Shown here: positions 33,772-45,291 of the stretch, piece after piece
How the letters are laid out: each line of letters opens with the position of its first letter
Position numbering within the stretch: position 1 is the first letter of the stretch
Source of the DNA: Streptomyces sp. NBC_01296
GTDB lineage: Bacteria; Actinomycetota; Actinomycetes; Streptomycetales; Streptomycetaceae
Assembly: GCF_035984415.1 (NCBI RefSeq)
Contig: NZ_CP130720.1
Location: forward strand, 6,696,001 to 6,760,000
Length of the DNA stretch: 64,000 nucleotides
Reading direction: 5' to 3'
Translations under genes and position numbers: made by a program
Notes under the pieces: generated by a model
Databases searched by the model: none
What the model was told of the DNA's origin: nothing
Seen by the model: only the letters and a program-made list of their open reading frames with translations

Positions 33772-34980
33772 ATGAATCTTCCCGCCGGTGGAGACAGGGC
33801 CCGGTACGACCGGGCCACCGCGCATCTCGACGCGCCCCTGGCCATCGTCGATCTCGCCGCGTTCGACGCCAACGCCGACGATCTCGTCCGCCGGGCCGGC
33901 GGCAAGCCGATCCGCGTCGCCAGCAAGTCCGTCCGCTGCCGCGCGCTCCTCGAACGGGTCCTGGCCCGGACCGGTTTCGCCGGGATCATGTCGTACACCC
34001 TCGCCGAGTCGATCTGGCTGGCCCGGTCGGGGTTCGAGGACGTGCTGCTGGCCTACCCCTCCGCCGACCGCGCCGGGTTCGCCGAGCTCGCGGGCGACCC
34101 CAAACTGGCCGCCGCCGTCACCGTCATGGTCGACGACCCCGCCCAGCTGGAGCTGATCGACACCTCCCGGGACGGCGCCGGCCCGCACGAGATCCGCGTC
34201 TGCCTCGAACTCGACACCGCGCTCCACCTGTTCGGCGGCCGGGTACGCGTCGGCGCCCGGCGTTCGCCGCTGCGCGATCCCGCCGCGCTCGCGGACCTCG
34301 CCCGTACGGTCTGCGCCCGGCCCGGCTTCCGCGTCGTCGGGATCATGGGCTACGAGGGCCACGTCGCCGGCGTCGGCGACGCCCTCGCGGGGCGCCCGCT
34401 GCGCTCCCGCGCCATCCGGCTCATGCAGGCCACCGCCCGCAAGGAGCTCGCGGCCCGTCGCGCCGAAGCCGTACGGGCCGTCCGCGCGGTCGTCCCGGAC
34501 CTGGAGTTCGTCAACGGCGGCGGCACCGGCAGCGTCCAGCAGACCGCCGCCGAGGACGCCGTCACGGAGATCGCCGCCGGCTCGGGGCTCTACGTACCGC
34601 GGCTGTTCGACAACTACACGTCCTTCCGCGGCCGCCCCGCCGCGCTCTTCGCCCAGCCGGTGGTCCGCAGGCCCGGCGTCGGCGTGGTCACCGTGCTCGG
34701 CGGCGGCTACCCCGCCTCCGGCGCGGCCGGTGCGGACCGGCTCCCGGAGCCTTACCTGCCGCAGGGCCTGCGCTACGACCCCCAGGAGGGGGCCGGCGAG
34801 GTGCAGACCCCGCTGCTCGGCAGCCCGGCCGACGATCTGCTGATCGGCGACCGGGTCTGGTTCCGGCACGCGAAGGCCGGGGAACTGTGCGAGCGCTTCG
34901 AGGCGTTGCACCTGATCGAGGGCGACCGGGTGACGGCCACCGTCCCGACGTACCGGGGCGAGGGCCGCACCTTCCTCTAG
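33772..34980 (+). CDS. Alanine-racemase-fold amino acid deaminase/aldolase (DSD1-like)
   Basis: A 402-residue PLP enzyme of the D-serine dehydratase/D-threonine aldolase family. The PLP lysine is in PIRVASKSVRC near residue 47; the C-terminal D-Ser dehydratase-like domain carries the metal-ligand pair H-x5-C (RHAKAGELCE) near residues 365-371. It would act on a D-hydroxy amino acid, most likely D-serine or D-threonine; which one is not determined. The start lies within a likely leaderless promoter. It ends at a tandem duplication shared with the convergent phosphatase gene. Confidence 0.9.
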   Translation: MNLPAGGDRARYDRATAHLDAPLAIVDLAAFDANADDLVRRAGGKPIRVASKSVRCRALLERVLARTGFAGIMSYTLAESIWLARSGFEDVLLAYPSADRAGFAELAGDPKLAAAVTVMVDDPAQLELIDTSRDGAGPHEIRVCLELDTALHLFGGRVRVGARRSPLRDPAALADLARTVCARPGFRVVGIMGYEGHVAGVGDALAGRPLRSRAIRLMQATARKELAARRAEAVRAVRAVVPDLEFVNGGGTGSVQQTAAEDAVTEIAAGSGLYVPRLFDNYTSFRGRPAALFAQPVVRRPGVGVVTVLGGGYPASGAAGADRLPEPYLPQGLRYDPQEGAGEVQTPLLGSPADDLLIGDRVWFRHAKAGELCERFEALHLIEGDRVTATVPTYRGEGRTFL

Positions 34981-34987
34981 TACACGC

Positions 34988-36286
<1,299 letters not shown>

Positions 36287-36338
36287 TGAGGTGAACACTC
36301 CCTACATTCCAACGAAGATCATCTCGGACGGTAGAACA

Positions 36339-36372
36339 CGACAGCCGGGCGTCGTGCGACGCCCGGCTGTCG
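36339..36372 (-). terminator. Hairpin between SDR operon and phosphatase gene
   Basis: Perfect 16-bp complementary arms (36339-36354 and 36357-36372), effectively with a small loop. It follows the end of the leftward SDR gene and precedes the phosphatase start, so it likely ends the SDR-ALDH-GlnA4 operon. Confidence 0.75.
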
Positions 36373-36429
36373 GGGGGATGGAGTACGGGTGAACGCTCGG
36401 GGCGTGCAGGGCCCGTCGGCGGAGCCGGT

Positions 36430-37221
36430 CTACAGGGGGGTGACGTACGCGCCCGAGATGCCGCCGTCGACCAGGAAGTCGGTGGCGTTGATGAACGAGG
36501 AGTCGTCGCTGGCGAGGAAGGCCACGGCGGCGGCGATCTCGGTGGGCTCGGCGAACCGGCCCAGCGGGATGTGCACGAGGCGGCGGGCCGCCCGCTCCGG
36601 GTCCTTGGCGAACAGCTCCTGCAGCAGCGGGGTGTTGACCGGCCCCGGGCACAGCGCGTTGACACGGATGCCCTCGCGGGCGAACTGCACGCCGAGCTCG
36701 CGCGACATCGCGAGCACGCCGCCCTTGGAGGCGGTGTACGAGATCTGCGAGGTGGCGGCGCCCATGATGGCCACGAAGGACGCGGTGTTGATGATCGAGC
36801 CGCGGCCCTGGCGCTGCATGTAGGGCAGGGCGGCCTTGCAGCACAGGTACACGGAGGTGAGGTTGACGTCCTGGACCCGCTTCCAGGCCTCGAGGCCGGT
36901 GGTGAGGATCGAGTCGTCGTCCGGGGGCGAGATGCCCGCGTTGTTGAACGCGATGTCGACGGAGCCGTAGGTGTCGAACGCGGTCTTGAAGAGGGCCTCG
37001 ACCTCTTCGGGGCTGGTGACGTCGACCTTCGCGAACAGGCCGCCGACCTCCTCGGCGGCGGCCTTGCCGGCGCTCTCGTCGATGTCCGCGCAGACCACGT
37101 TGGCGCCCTCGGAGGCCAGACGGCGGGCGGTGGCGAGGCCGATGCCGCTGCCGGCTCCGGTGATGACGGCGGTTCGGCCGACCAGGCGGCGGCAGACGAT
37201 CTCGGTGTCAGAAGTGGTCAT
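36430..37221 (-). CDS. SDR-family oxidoreductase in amine glutamylation operon
   Basis: A 263-residue short-chain dehydrogenase. The NAD(P)-binding TGAGSGIG (about 21-28), NNAG, S-Y-x3-K (TASFVAIMGAATSQISYTASKGG) and the C-terminal FLVDGG are intact. It is the last gene of the leftward GlnA4-ALDH-SDR operon, 7 nt after ALDH. In a gamma-glutamyl-ethanolamide route it could oxidise the hydroxyl group to the aldehyde; that role is inferred from position. General annotation for such proteins is 3-oxoacyl-ACP reductase. Confidence 0.92.
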   Translation of the reverse strand: MTTSDTEIVCRRLVGRTAVITGAGSGIGLATARRLASEGANVVCADIDESAGKAAAEEVGGLFAKVDVTSPEEVEALFKTAFDTYGSVDIAFNNAGISPPDDDSILTTGLEAWKRVQDVNLTSVYLCCKAALPYMQRQGRGSIINTASFVAIMGAATSQISYTASKGGVLAMSRELGVQFAREGIRVNALCPGPVNTPLLQELFAKDPERAARRLVHIPLGRFAEPTEIAAAVAFLASDDSSFINATDFLVDGGISGAYVTPL

Positions 37222-37228
37222 GATGGGC

Positions 37229-38608
37229 TCAGGCCTCCGTGCTGATGAAGACGTTCTTGGTCTCGGTGAATGCGGTGAGGGCGTCGGGTCCGAGCTCGCG
37301 GCCCAGTCCGGACTGCTTGTAGCCGCCGAACGGGGTCCAGTAGCGGACGCTGCTGTGGGAGTTGACGGACAGGTTGCCCGCGGCGACGGCGCGCGAGACG
37401 CGCAGCGCGCGGCCGATGTCGCGGGTCCAGAGGGAGCCGGAGAGCCCGTACTCGGTCGCGTTGGCCAGGCGTACGGCGTCCTCCTCGTCCTCGAAGGGGA
37501 GGACGACGGCGACCGGGCCGAAGACCTCCTCGGCCGCCACGGGCGCGGTGGGGGCGACGTCCGTGACGAGGGTCGGCGGGTACCAGAAGCCGGGGCCCTC
37601 GGGGGCGGTGCCGCGGATCGCGGTGAGGTCGTCGGTGACGTACGACCGGACGCGGTCCAGCTGTACGCGGGAGATCAGCGGCCCCATCTGGGTCTTCTCG
37701 TCGGCGGGGTCGCCGACGACAACGCCCTCGATGCCGGGGGCGAGCAGCTCCAGGAACCGGTCGTAGGCGGAGCGCTGGACGAGGATCCGGGTACGGGCGC
37801 AGCAGTCCTGGCCGGTGTTGTCGAGGAAGGCCATCGGCGCCGCGGCGGCCGCCGCCTCCAGGTCCGCGTCGGCGAAGACGATGTTGGGGCTCTTGCCGCC
37901 GAGTTCGAGGGTGACCCGCTTCACCCGGTCGGCGCACTTGGCCATGATCTGCTTGCCGACCGGGGTGGACCCCGTGAAGACGATCTTCGCGACGCCCGGG
38001 TGCTCGACGAGCGCGTCTCCGGCGACCGTCCCGAGGCCGGGGAGCACCTGGAAGAGGTGTTCGGGGATCCCGGCTTCGAGGGCGAGTTCGGCGAGGCGCA
38101 GCGCGGTGAGCGGGGTCGTCTCGGCGGGCTTGAGCAGGACGGCGTTGCCGGCCGCCAGGGCCGGGGCCAGGCCCCAGGCGGCGATCGGCATGGGGAAGTT
38201 CCACGGGGCGATCACGCCGATGACGCCGAGGGGTTCGAGGAAGGTGACGTCGATGCCGCCGGCGACGGGGATCTGGCGGCCGGAGAGCCGTTCCACTCCG
38301 CCGGCGGCGAATTCGAGCAGGTCACGGACGTTGCCGGCTTCCCAGCGGGCGTTGCCGATGGTGTGCCCGGCCTCGCGGACCTCCAGCTGGGCCAGTTCCT
38401 CGATGTGCCCGTCGACGACCGCGGCGAAGCGGCGCAGCAGCCGGGCCCGGTCGGCGGGGGCGGCCGCCGCCCAGCCGCGCTGGGCCGCGGCGGCCCGCGC
38501 GACGGCGGCGTCGACGTCGTCCCGTGTGGCGGCCGGGACGACGGCGACGACTTCCTCGGTGGCCGGATTCAGCACGCTTAGATTGAAGGGGGCCAGCGCA
38601 TCGGACAC
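37229..38608 (-). CDS. NAD(P)-dependent aldehyde dehydrogenase
   Basis: A 459-residue ALDH. Catalytic Cys in DNTGQDCCART (C269/C270), general base E235 in RVTLELGGKS, and IAPWNFP for cofactor binding are all present. It lies between the GlnA4-like ligase and the SDR gene with minimal spacing, so the aldehyde is expected to be a gamma-glutamyl intermediate. Start GTG 38608. The exact substrate is not established. Confidence 0.95.
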   Translation of the reverse strand: MSDALAPFNLSVLNPATEEVVAVVPAATRDDVDAAVARAAAAQRGWAAAAPADRARLLRRFAAVVDGHIEELAQLEVREAGHTIGNARWEAGNVRDLLEFAAGGVERLSGRQIPVAGGIDVTFLEPLGVIGVIAPWNFPMPIAAWGLAPALAAGNAVLLKPAETTPLTALRLAELALEAGIPEHLFQVLPGLGTVAGDALVEHPGVAKIVFTGSTPVGKQIMAKCADRVKRVTLELGGKSPNIVFADADLEAAAAAAPMAFLDNTGQDCCARTRILVQRSAYDRFLELLAPGIEGVVVGDPADEKTQMGPLISRVQLDRVRSYVTDDLTAIRGTAPEGPGFWYPPTLVTDVAPTAPVAAEEVFGPVAVVLPFEDEEDAVRLANATEYGLSGSLWTRDIGRALRVSRAVAAGNLSVNSHSSVRYWTPFGGYKQSGLGRELGPDALTAFTETKNVFISTEA

Positions 38609-38652
38609 GTGGTGCCTCTCAGATGTTCGGTGAGGGTGGCTACGGGCGGTGG

Positions 38653-40017
38653 CTACAGGCGTTCGAAGGAGCGGCGCAGTTCCCAGTCGGTGACCGCGGA
38701 GTCGTACGCGTCCAGTTCGACGCGGGCCATGTTGCGGTAGTGGGCGACCACCTCGGGCCCGAAGGCGGCCTTGGCGATCTCGCTGTTCTCCCAGAGATCC
38801 GCGGCCTCGCGCAGGGTGGTGGGAACGTGCGCGAAGTCCGCGGTGTACGCGTTGCCCGCGCAGGCCTCGGGCAGTTCGAGGCGGTTCTCGACGCCGTAGA
38901 GCCCGGCCGCGACCAGGCCGGCGACGGCGAGGTACGGGTTGACGTCCCCGCCGGGGAGGCGGTTCTCGAAGCGCATGGAACGGCCGTGGCCGACGACTCG
39001 GAGCGCACAGGTCCGGTTGTCCACGCCCCAGGCGACGGCGGTCGGCGCGAAGGATCCCGGCCGGAAACGCTTGTACGAATTGATGTTCGGGGCGTAGAGA
39101 AGGGAGAAGTCGCGCAGCGCGGCCAGCTGTCCGGCCAGGAAGTGCCGCATCACCGGTGACATTCCGCCCGGGCCGTCACCGGCCATCGCGTTGTGCCCGT
39201 CAGCGTCGCCCAGCGAGAGGTGGATATGGCAGGAGTTGCCCTCGCGCTCGTCGAACTTGGCCATGAAGGTGAGCGAGACGCCTTCCTGGGAGGCGATCTC
39301 CTTCGCCCCGGTCTTGTAGACGGCGTGCTGGTCGCAGGTGGTCAGCGCCTCGTCGTAGCGGAAGGCGATCTCGTGCTGGCCGAGGTTGCATTCGCCCTTC
39401 GCGGACTCGACGATCAGGCCCGCGGCCTGCATCTCGTTGCGGATCCGGCGCAGCAGGGGCTCGATGCGGCCGGTCCCGAGGACCGAGTAGTCGATGTTGT
39501 ACTGGTTGGCGGGGGTCAGCCCGCGGTAGCCCGAGTTCCAGGCCTGCTCGTAGGTGTCCTGGAAGACCATGAACTCCAGCTCGGTGCCGACCATGGCCGT
39601 GTAGCCGTGTCCGGCGAGGCGCTCGAGCTGGCGGCGCAGGATCTGCCGGGGCGCGGCGACCACGGGCGTGCCGTCGTTCCAGGCGAGGTCGGCCAGGAGG
39701 AAGGCGCTGCCGGGGTTCCAGGGGATCCGGCGCAGGGTGGCGAGGTCGGGGTGCATGGCGAAGTCGCCGTAGCCCCGGTCCCAGGAGGACATCTCGTATC
39801 CGTCGACGGTGTTCATGTCCGTGTCGACGGCGAGGAGGTAGTTGCAGCCCTCGGTGCCGTGGGCGAGGACCTCGTCGAGGAAGAACTGTGCGGCGAACCG
39901 CTTGCCCTGGAGTCGCCCCTGCATGTCAGGGAAGGCCAGGACCGCGGTGTCGATCTCGCCGCTGGCCACGAGAGCGCGGAGCTCCTCGGGCGCGAGCGGC
40001 GGCTTGCGGTCTACCAC
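38653..40017 (-). CDS. glnA4: GlnA4-like gamma-glutamylamide synthetase
   Basis: A glutamine-synthetase-fold ligase of 454 residues that is not the housekeeping enzyme. Core motifs GTELEFMVF (metal Glu), NSCHIHLSLGD, and FENRLPGGDVNPYLAVAG are present, while the N-terminus (AFPDMQGRLQGKRF) belongs to the GlnA-like branch. In S. coelicolor, GlnA4 makes gamma-glutamyl-ethanolamide; the operon with SDR/ALDH and an ethanolamine-type permease makes that the best call. A polyamine ligase (GlnA2/GlnA3 type) is an alternative. Start GTG 40017, first gene of the leftward operon. Confidence 0.88.
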   Translation of the reverse strand: MVDRKPPLAPEELRALVASGEIDTAVLAFPDMQGRLQGKRFAAQFFLDEVLAHGTEGCNYLLAVDTDMNTVDGYEMSSWDRGYGDFAMHPDLATLRRIPWNPGSAFLLADLAWNDGTPVVAAPRQILRRQLERLAGHGYTAMVGTELEFMVFQDTYEQAWNSGYRGLTPANQYNIDYSVLGTGRIEPLLRRIRNEMQAAGLIVESAKGECNLGQHEIAFRYDEALTTCDQHAVYKTGAKEIASQEGVSLTFMAKFDEREGNSCHIHLSLGDADGHNAMAGDGPGGMSPVMRHFLAGQLAALRDFSLLYAPNINSYKRFRPGSFAPTAVAWGVDNRTCALRVVGHGRSMRFENRLPGGDVNPYLAVAGLVAAGLYGVENRLELPEACAGNAYTADFAHVPTTLREAADLWENSEIAKAAFGPEVVAHYRNMARVELDAYDSAVTDWELRRSFERL

Positions 40018-40094
40018 TGGAATCTCTCCTTCGGTGAGCCGAGAAGCCCTAAGGTATTGAATAGAACCATTGCTTGGGAAGGGGAGGAGCCGAG
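40018..40094. promoter_or_regulatory. Divergent promoter region, GlnA4 operon / FadR-type regulator
   Basis: A 77-bp gap. GGTATTGAATAGAACC (40053-40068) has GGT/ACC ends and is a weak candidate for the FadR-family operator. The GGGAGGA ribosome site for ATG 40095 is at the right end. AGGAGAG near the left edge serves glnA4. Confidence 0.4.
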
Positions 40095-40841
40095 ATGACC
40101 GACACGGCGAGCGAAGGCGGCGCGATCGCGCGGCTGAATCCGGTGCTGCGACAGGTGCGGGCGGGCAACGGTTTCGAGGAGGCCCTGGAGCAGATCCTCC
40201 AGGTGGTGCGGCTGGGGCTGGTGCCGGGCGGGGAGCGGCTGCCGCCCGAGCGGGAGCTGGCGGAGCGGATGGGGATCAGCCGGGTCACCCTGCGCGAGGT
40301 GCTGAAGGTGCTGCAGGACCAGGGCCTGGTCGAGGCCCGGCGAGGGCGGTACGGCGGAACGTTCGTGCTCCCCCGCCCCGACACCCCCGTCGGCGGCACC
40401 GAGGACGAGCTGCGCCGGCGCGTGGTGGGCGTGGACATCGAGGACGCCCTGCGGTTCCGCGAGGTCCTGGAGGTGGGCGCGGCCGGGCTGTGCGCCTCCC
40501 AGGGGCTCGCCGAGGAGGGCGCCGAGCGGCTGCTCGGCGCGCTGGCCGCCACCCATGACGCACCGCTGCCCGACTACCGCCGCCAGGACACCCTCTTCCA
40601 CCTCACCCTGTGCGAGCTCGCCGGATCCGCCACCCTCACGGCCCAGTACGCCGCCGTCCGGGCCACCGTGAACGACCTGCTGGACTGCATCCCGCTGCTG
40701 GTGCGCAACCTGGAGCACTCGCAGCAGCAGCACTCCGCGCTCGTGGAGGCGGTGCTGGAGCGGAACGCGGACGCGGCGCGCGAGGTGATGCGCGAGCACT
40801 GCTGCGGAACGGCCGCGCTGCTGCGCGGGTTTCTGGCCTAG
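40095..40841 (+). CDS. FadR-family (GntR/FCD) transcriptional regulator
   Basis: A 248-residue regulator with an N-terminal winged helix (RLPPERELAERMGISRVTLREVLKVLQDQGL, about 42-75) and an FCD ligand-binding helical domain (about 110-235). It is divergent from the GlnA4 operon and precedes the permease and hydrolase genes. I recall a similar gene next to glnA4 in S. coelicolor, proposed as EpuRII; that name is not confirmed here. It probably responds to the amine or its gamma-glutamyl derivative. Confidence 0.92.
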   Translation: MTDTASEGGAIARLNPVLRQVRAGNGFEEALEQILQVVRLGLVPGGERLPPERELAERMGISRVTLREVLKVLQDQGLVEARRGRYGGTFVLPRPDTPVGGTEDELRRRVVGVDIEDALRFREVLEVGAAGLCASQGLAEEGAERLLGALAATHDAPLPDYRRQDTLFHLTLCELAGSATLTAQYAAVRATVNDLLDCIPLLVRNLEHSQQQHSALVEAVLERNADAAREVMREHCCGTAALLRGFLA

Positions 40842-40977
40842 GGGGCGTCTTGTGGGAGGTGGTGCGGGGGCGGCCCGAGAGCTTTTCGTAACCCTTGTTT
40901 AACGCAGGGGTCTTGCGCTCTCCACTCCGCTACGGCAAAGGTACGCCCCACAACCATTGCCCTAGGCAGGAGCGCAC

Positions 40978-42447
<1,470 letters not shown>

Positions 42448-42479
42448 CCGTCGTTCTTCGCCCCTTGGAGGTAGCAACA

Positions 42480-43184
42480 GTGCCCAGGCCGCTCATCGGC
42501 ATCACGACCTACGTGGAGGAATCCACCCGCTACGGGGTGTGGGACGTCCCGACGTCCCTCGTGCCCACCGGGTACTACGAACTCGTCCAGGCGGCGGGCG
42601 GCGCGGCCGTGCTGCTCCCGCCGGACGAACCCGGATCGGCGGCGGAGGTGCTGAGCCGGCTGGACGGCCTGGTCGTCGCGGGCGGCCCCGATGTGGACCC
42701 GCTCCGCTACGGGGCCGAACGCGACCCGCGTACGGGCGCCCCCGCGACGCAGCGGGACGAGTGGGAACTCGCCCTGATCGAGGCGGCCTTGGCGGCGGGC
42801 CTGCCGGTGCTGGGCATCTGCCGGGGCATGCAGGCGCTGAACGTGGCCCTGGGCGGCACGCTGGTCCAGCACATCGACGGCCATGCGGTGGCTCCGGGTG
42901 TCATGTCCTGGCACCCGGTCCGGCCGGTCCCGGACACGCGGTACGCGGCGCTGGTGCCGGAGGAGGCGGAGGTCCCGACCTACCACCACCAGGCCGTCGA
43001 CCGCCTGGGCCGAGGCCTGATCGCCTCGGCGCACGCGGTCGACGGCACGGTGGAGGCCATCGAACTCCCCGACCCCGCGCACTGGGTCCTGGGCGTCCAA
43101 TGGCACCCGGAACGCGACAAGGACACCCGCGTGATGTCCGCCCTGATCGAAGCCGCCGCCCTCACCTCGGCGGTCTTGGCCTAG
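42480..43184 (+). CDS. Class I glutamine-amidotransferase-like gamma-glutamyl hydrolase
   Basis: A 234-residue PuuD-like hydrolase. Nucleophile C114 (LGICRGMQALN) and the H209-P-E211 triad (QWHPERD) are intact. PuuD cleaves gamma-glutamyl-GABA to free glutamate; here the expected substrate is the oxidised gamma-glutamyl product of the ethanolamine route (gamma-glutamyl-glycine), which would regenerate glutamate. Start GTG 42480 with GGAGGT upstream. It completes a six-gene pathway. Confidence 0.93.
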   Translation: MPRPLIGITTYVEESTRYGVWDVPTSLVPTGYYELVQAAGGAAVLLPPDEPGSAAEVLSRLDGLVVAGGPDVDPLRYGAERDPRTGAPATQRDEWELALIEAALAAGLPVLGICRGMQALNVALGGTLVQHIDGHAVAPGVMSWHPVRPVPDTRYAALVPEEAEVPTYHHQAVDRLGRGLIASAHAVDGTVEAIELPDPAHWVLGVQWHPERDKDTRVMSALIEAAALTSAVLA

Positions 43185-43202
43185 CTCCGGTCGGCTCGGT
43201 GC

Positions 43203-43252
43203 GGGCGCCCCCGGAGCGGACCCGCGGTCGTGGCGGTAGGGGCGCCCCCGGA
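43203..43252 (+). repeat. 13-bp direct repeats before the mycosin unit
   Basis: GGGCGCCCCCGGA occurs at 43203-43215 and again at 43240-43252, 37 bp apart, each containing GGGCGCCC. TAGAGT at 43285-43290 is a likely -10 for the gene at 43332. The repeats could be binding sites or GC-rich slippage products. Confidence 0.5.
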
Positions 43253-43331
43253 CCGGGCCCGCCGAGGGGGGGGATGAGGCCGCGTAGAGTACGGGGAGGC
43301 AGCCGTACGGAACGGGGGGCGGAGCCGCCGG

Positions 43332-44108
43332 ATGAGTGCGTCTACACCGCAGACCGCGGTCCTGGTCGAGCCCGCGCCCGAATCCGGACCGGGTCGCCGC
43401 GGGTCCGGGCGGGGCGTCGCCGCCGCGCTGTGCGCCCTGCTGGGTGTGGGCCTGGTCGGCGGGGCCGGCATCAGCGGCTGGGCCGAACAGCGCGCCGCCC
43501 ACCGGCCCTTGGCCGCCGACGCCGCCTACCGCAAGGCCGGCTCGCTCTGGCGCGCGACCCCCGTGGACACCCTCTTCCCGCCCGTCCTGGACGGGGCGGA
43601 GAGCGGCCCCGGCGGAGCCGACCGTACGTGGACCCGGGTCGCGCTCGCCCCCGACGCCGACTGCGGACCCGCGCTCGCCCCCGACTGGCAGGCGGCCCTC
43701 GCCGCCACCGGCTGCACCCGGGTCCTGCGCGCCACGTACACCGATGCCACCCGCAGCTCCCTCGTCACCGTCGGCATGGTCTTCACCCCCGCCGACGCCC
43801 CGGCGATGGCGGCCCTGAAGGGGCGGCTTCCCGCCCCGCCCGGCTACGGCTTCGCCGACAGCCAGCGCGCCGCGTGGACCGCGTCCGTGCCGTCCGGGGC
43901 CCCCGTCGTCGTCTACACCGTCTCCGCCTTCACCGACGGCCGCACGCTGGACGCCCCCCGCCCGGCCGAGGACGTGATGCGCAAGGACGCCACCGGAGCC
44001 GTCGCCCAGGCCGGCCTCGGCCACGAGGCCAAGGCCGTCGCCGACCGGATGGAGCGCACCGTACGCACCCTCGCCGGGCCTGCCGCCCCCGCCGGCACCG
44101 CCCGGTGA
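43332..44108 (+). CDS. Membrane-anchored protein coupled to the mycosin-like protease
   Basis: A 258-residue protein with one N-terminal hydrophobic segment (about residues 28-50) and an extracytoplasmic domain. Two cysteines (DADCGPAL and ATGCTRVL) could pair. I do not recognise a family. Its TGA overlaps the GTG start of the protease gene (44105-44108), so the two are translationally coupled and probably function together at the membrane. A role as a substrate or partner of the protease is inferred only from this layout. Confidence 0.75.
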   Translation: MSASTPQTAVLVEPAPESGPGRRGSGRGVAAALCALLGVGLVGGAGISGWAEQRAAHRPLAADAAYRKAGSLWRATPVDTLFPPVLDGAESGPGGADRTWTRVALAPDADCGPALAPDWQAALAATGCTRVLRATYTDATRSSLVTVGMVFTPADAPAMAALKGRLPAPPGYGFADSQRAAWTASVPSGAPVVVYTVSAFTDGRTLDAPRPAEDVMRKDATGAVAQAGLGHEAKAVADRMERTVRTLAGPAAPAGTAR

Positions 44109-45289
44109 ACCGGGCCCGGTCCACCGCCGCCCTCGTACTCGGCGCCCTCCTCGTCGGCGCCGGCGCGCCGCCGGCGGCCGCCGACGCCATCCGCGACCGC
44201 CAGTGGGGCCTCACGGCCCTGCGCGCCGAGGAGGCCTGGGGCACCACCCGGGGCAACGGGGTCACCGTCGCCGTCCTCGACACCGGGGTCGACGCCACCC
44301 ATCCCGACCTGGCCGGCCAGGTCCTCGACGGCACCGACCTGATCGGCATGGGCGCCGGCCGCGGCGACCGCGCCTGGGCCCGGCACGGCACCGCCATGGC
44401 CGGGATCATCGCCGGGCACGGCCACGGCGCCAACCGCCGCCAAGGCGTCCTCGGCATCGCCCCGCAGGCGAAGATCCTCCCGATCCGCGTGATCCTCGAA
44501 GAGGGCGACCCCGGCCGGGCCAAGGCCCGTGAGAACAAGGGCGGCGCCCTCGCCGAGGGCATCCGCTGGGCCGCCGACCACGGCGCGGGCGTGATCAACC
44601 TCTCGCTCGGCGACGACAGCGACTCCGCGCACCACGAGGCCGCCGAGGACGAGGCCGTCCAGTACGCCCTCGCCAAGGGCGTGGTCGTCGTCGCCTCGGC
44701 GGGCAACGGCGGCCGCCAGGGCGACCACGCCTCCTACCCGGCCGCCTACCCCGGGGTCATCGCCGTCGCCGCAGTCGACCGCGGCGGGCAGAAGGCCGCC
44801 TTCTCCACCCGCAACTGGTACGCCACCGTCAGCGCCCCCGGCGTCGACGTCGTCATCGCCGACCCCGACCGCGCCTACTACGAGGGCTGGGGCACCAGCG
44901 CCGCCGCGGCCTTCGTCTCCGGCGTCGTGGCCCTCGTGAAGGCCACGCACCCGGACCTGTCCCCGGCCCAGATCAAGAAGCTCCTGGAGGACACCGCCTC
45001 CGACGCCCCGCCCGGCGGCCGGGACGACTCCCGCGGCCACGGACTGGTCGACCCCGTCGCCGCCCTCCAGGTCGCCGACACGGTGCGCGCCGAGCCGCCG
45101 GTCCCTGCGCCCGTCGCGGCCGGGCACCCCTACTTCGGCCCCGGCCCCGAGCCGGTCCGTGCGGGCGGGCGCGGTGCCCGCCTGGGCGCCCCGGCGGCCG
45201 CGGCCGCCGGGCTGGCGCTGCTCGTCCTGGCCGCCGTACTGGCCCGGCGCCCGCGGGGCGCCCGGCGGGATCGGGATAGGGTCGGGTAA
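44105..45289 (+). CDS. Mycosin-like membrane-anchored subtilisin protease
   Basis: A 394-residue S8 protease with signal peptide (residues 1-22), catalytic D59 (AVLDTGVD), H94 (RHGTAMAG) and S265 (WGTSAAAAF), and a C-terminal hydrophobic anchor at about 360-385 followed by arginines. This is the architecture of MycP proteases that sit in type VII secretion systems. No ESX genes (eccB-E, esxAB) are in this window, so it may be an orphan mycosin. Start GTG 44105 overlaps the previous stop. Confidence 0.92.
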   Translation: MNRARSTAALVLGALLVGAGAPPAAADAIRDRQWGLTALRAEEAWGTTRGNGVTVAVLDTGVDATHPDLAGQVLDGTDLIGMGAGRGDRAWARHGTAMAGIIAGHGHGANRRQGVLGIAPQAKILPIRVILEEGDPGRAKARENKGGALAEGIRWAADHGAGVINLSLGDDSDSAHHEAAEDEAVQYALAKGVVVVASAGNGGRQGDHASYPAAYPGVIAVAAVDRGGQKAAFSTRNWYATVSAPGVDVVIADPDRAYYEGWGTSAAAAFVSGVVALVKATHPDLSPAQIKKLLEDTASDAPPGGRDDSRGHGLVDPVAALQVADTVRAEPPVPAPVAAGHPYFGPGPEPVRAGGRGARLGAPAAAAAGLALLVLAAVLARRPRGARRDRDRVG

Positions 45290-45291
45290 CT

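Noticed and set aside
43185..43331. A short gene between the glutamyl hydrolase and the mycosin unit
   Set aside because: No frame has a ribosome site and codon bias; the DNA is repeats plus a promoter-like hexamer.
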